From Pseudomonas sp. TTU2014-080ASC (lineage in GTDB: Bacteria > Pseudomonadota > Gammaproteobacteria > Pseudomonadales > Pseudomonadaceae): a stretch of 64,000 nt of DNA. The notes beneath the pieces were generated by a model. The model ran no database searches. It saw only the letters and a list, made by a program, of their open reading frames with translations, and was not told the DNA's origin. Of this stretch, positions 62,784 to 64,000 are shown one piece after another (positions within the stretch are counted from its first letter, which is position 1; each line of letters begins with the position of its first letter). Location of the stretch: contig NZ_LKKK01000016.1 of NCBI RefSeq assembly GCF_001446935.1, forward strand, positions 62,001 through 126,000, written 5' to 3'. The position numbers were made by a program, and so were the translations under genes.

Positions 62784-63311
62784 ATGAGCTACAGCAAGAT
62801 CCCGGCTGGCAAAGACCTGCCGAACGACATCTACGTTGCAATCGAGATCCCGGCCAACCACGCCCCGATCAAATACGAAATCGACCACGACACCGATTGC
62901 CTGTTCGTAGACCGTTTCATGGCCACTCCGATGTTCTACCCGGCCAACTACGGTTTCATCCCGCATACCCTGGCTGACGACGGCGACCCGCTGGACGTGC
63001 TGGTAGTAACCCCGTACCCGGTTGCTCCAGGCTCCGTAATCCGCGCCCGTCCGGTTGGCGTACTGCTGATGAGCGACGAAGCTGGCGGCGACGCCAAGCT
63101 GGTTGCCGTACCGCACGACAAACTGACCGTGCTGTACAAGGACGTTCAGGAATACACCGACCTGCCACCGCTGCTGATCGAGCAGATCAAGCACTTCTTC
63201 GAGAACTACAAAGACCTCGAAAAAGGCAAGTGGGTAAAAGTTGAAGGCTGGGCAGGTGCTGACGAAGCCCGCAACCTGATTACTAAGGCAGTCGCCGCTT
63301 ACCAAAAATAA
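62784..63311 (+). CDS. ppa: Inorganic pyrophosphatase
   Basis: Hydrolyses pyrophosphate, pulling biosynthetic reactions forward. The 175 residues are a complete family I enzyme: EIDHDTDCLFVDRFM, YPANYGFIPHTLADDGDPLDVLVV with the metal-binding Asp residues in DGDPLD, and KDVQEYTDLP. The ATG at 62784 (start MSYSKIPAGKDLPNDIY) was chosen over 62760. An intrinsic terminator follows. Confidence 0.96.
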   Translation: MSYSKIPAGKDLPNDIYVAIEIPANHAPIKYEIDHDTDCLFVDRFMATPMFYPANYGFIPHTLADDGDPLDVLVVTPYPVAPGSVIRARPVGVLLMSDEAGGDAKLVAVPHDKLTVLYKDVQEYTDLPPLLIEQIKHFFENYKDLEKGKWVKVEGWAGADEARNLITKAVAAYQK

Positions 63312-63327
63312 GCAGAGACTCCCTCCT

Positions 63328-63354
63328 AAAAGCCGGCCACAAGCCGGCTTTTTT
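63328..63354 (+). terminator. Intrinsic terminator after ppa
   Basis: AAAAGCCGGC (63328-63337), loop CACAA, GCCGGCTTTT (63343-63352) and a T tract: a classic rho-independent terminator. Confidence 0.9.
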
Positions 63355-63501
63355 ATTGCCCGAAGAAATCTATTAACGCCCACCAACCTTAGTAAACACA
63401 GGCTCTTCAGCTGAGCATCTATCCAAAGACGCCCAATAGATCCCGCTAAAATCCAGCTCCAGGGTGTGGGTCAGGATGTAGATAAAGGTTGAGGGATAGA
63501 T
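63355..63501. other. Gene-free stretch before the integrase remnant
   Basis: No gene, tRNA or convincing attachment site was seen. The region is slightly AT-richer than its neighbours. Confidence 0.4.
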
Positions 63502-63937
63502 GTGGGTAAGCAGACCAGCAAAGCAGCTGAGTCACTGGCAAAAAAGGAAGTACCCGGCAAATCCAATGACGGTGACAGCCTTAACTTTCAAATATCTAAA
63601 GCCAAAGCATGCAGCGGGACCTTCCGCTACAAGTTTGAAGCCCGCCAGCCGCAAAATGGGCTTAGGCCCCTACCCCACCGTCTCATTAATCGAAGCGCGC
63701 CAACTGGCTGCAGACCACCGCAAAACCCTAGCAACAGGGCAAGACCCACTTTCTGCGCGCGGTGCACATGCCCTTTTTGGAGCTGTACTGCCGAGCGCCG
63801 ATGCAAGCATGGACGCTGACATAACCACCCTCCTCGTAGTCCCGTCAGGAGATATTCAACTCATTACCATTACCGGCATCCACCAGATGCTCTCTAACAC
63901 CCACGCCCAACCAGACGTCCATTCAGAGGAGCCGTAA
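63502..63937 (+). pseudogene. Phage-type tyrosine integrase N-terminal remnant (DUF4102), frameshifted
   Basis: A broken integrase. The first part, starting MGKQTSKAAESLAKKEVPGK and including GTFRYKFEARQ, reads in one frame; then a one-base insertion near 63648 moves the frame, after which KMGLGPYPTVSLIEARQLAADHRKTLATGQDPL continues in the other frame. Removing one C in the CAGCCGC stretch would restore ARQRKMGLG, the usual junction. This is the DUF4102 arm-binding domain of P4-type integrases. The catalytic domain does not follow: after about 63760 the frame runs into unrelated codons and stops at 63937. It is the debris of a genomic island or prophage end. Confidence 0.8.
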
Positions 63938-64000
63938 TGAACGCTTGCGCAGGTGATCAGGCTTAAGAGCAGCAATATCTTGGCTGTATGTAAGGTGAGT
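63938..64000. other. Unassigned right edge
   Basis: The last 63 bases contain only a very short frame starting at 63937 and no supportable feature. Confidence 0.4.

Noticed and set aside
1..64000. CRISPR arrays, rRNA, tRNA, intact IS elements or prophage
   Set aside because: No regularly spaced repeats, no clover-leaf-like sequence and no transposase were seen; the only mobile trace is the integrase remnant at the right edge.

Overview
This window comes from a Pseudomonas chromosome (Gammaproteobacteria). The evidence is the gene order leuS-lptE-holA ... lipA-lipB-dacA-rlpA-mltB-rodA-mrdA-rlmH-rsfS-nadD-proA ... ubiX-mpl-eat-eutBC ... ppa, the RoxSR pair, the OprD-family dipeptide porin, the 50-codon arfA, and moderately high GC. 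From memory this order closely follows P. aeruginosa PAO1, apart from the insertions and losses noted below. The species cannot be named from sequence alone. No rRNA, tRNA, CRISPR array or intact mobile element was seen.

Layout. 0-13.4 kb: a CitMHS-type transporter, the RoxS/RoxR redox two-component system (minus strand), a periplasmic SIMPL protein, and a dipeptide-uptake operon (binding protein, OprD-type porin, second binding protein, DppBCDF). 13.4-21.5 kb: a DUF1451 zinc-ribbon gene diverging from leuS-lptE-holA, then arfA with its built-in terminator, a lytic transglycosylase and a soluble PAS-PAS chemoreceptor. 21.5-32.8 kb: a minus-strand housekeeping run for lipoate (lipA, lipB), cell wall and rod shape (dacA, rlpA, mltB, rodA, mrdA), ribosome maturation (rlmH, rsfS), NAD (nadD) and proline (proA).

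33-40.3 kb is the accessory part. It holds an alpha/beta hydrolase with a degenerate PilZ-like tail, an AEC-type permease, and then a class I cyclic-di-GMP (GEMM) riboswitch. The riboswitch lies in the 5' leader of a four-gene operon: a possible pseudo-receiver/winged-helix protein, a Ras-like (MglA/Rup type) GTPase with altered G motifs, and two roadblock/LC7 proteins. I consider this second-messenger-controlled small-GTPase module the most interesting content of the window. It is followed by an exported metallo-beta-lactamase-fold hydrolase and a decayed phoD that still has a PhoB box.

40.3-51.5 kb: 3-methyladenine glycosylase, a DedA-PAP2 fusion, a Lon-N-domain protein, LrgAB, a MaoC-type dehydratase, a MORN-repeat/C13-peptidase lipoprotein, several small genes, ubiX and mpl. 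51.5-55.5 kb: ethanolamine permease and ammonia-lyase (eat-eutBC) behind a near-perfect sigma-54 promoter; the sigma-54 activator and aldehyde dehydrogenase genes expected beside it are absent. 55.6-64 kb: an acetyltransferase, a LysR regulator divergent from a YdcZ-MFP-RND efflux operon, mtfA, ppa, and at the right edge a frameshifted phage-type integrase remnant that suggests an old insertion boundary.

Start codons were moved from the longest reading frame to an internal start where a Shine-Dalgarno sequence, signal peptide or family length supported it; each such case is stated in its entry.
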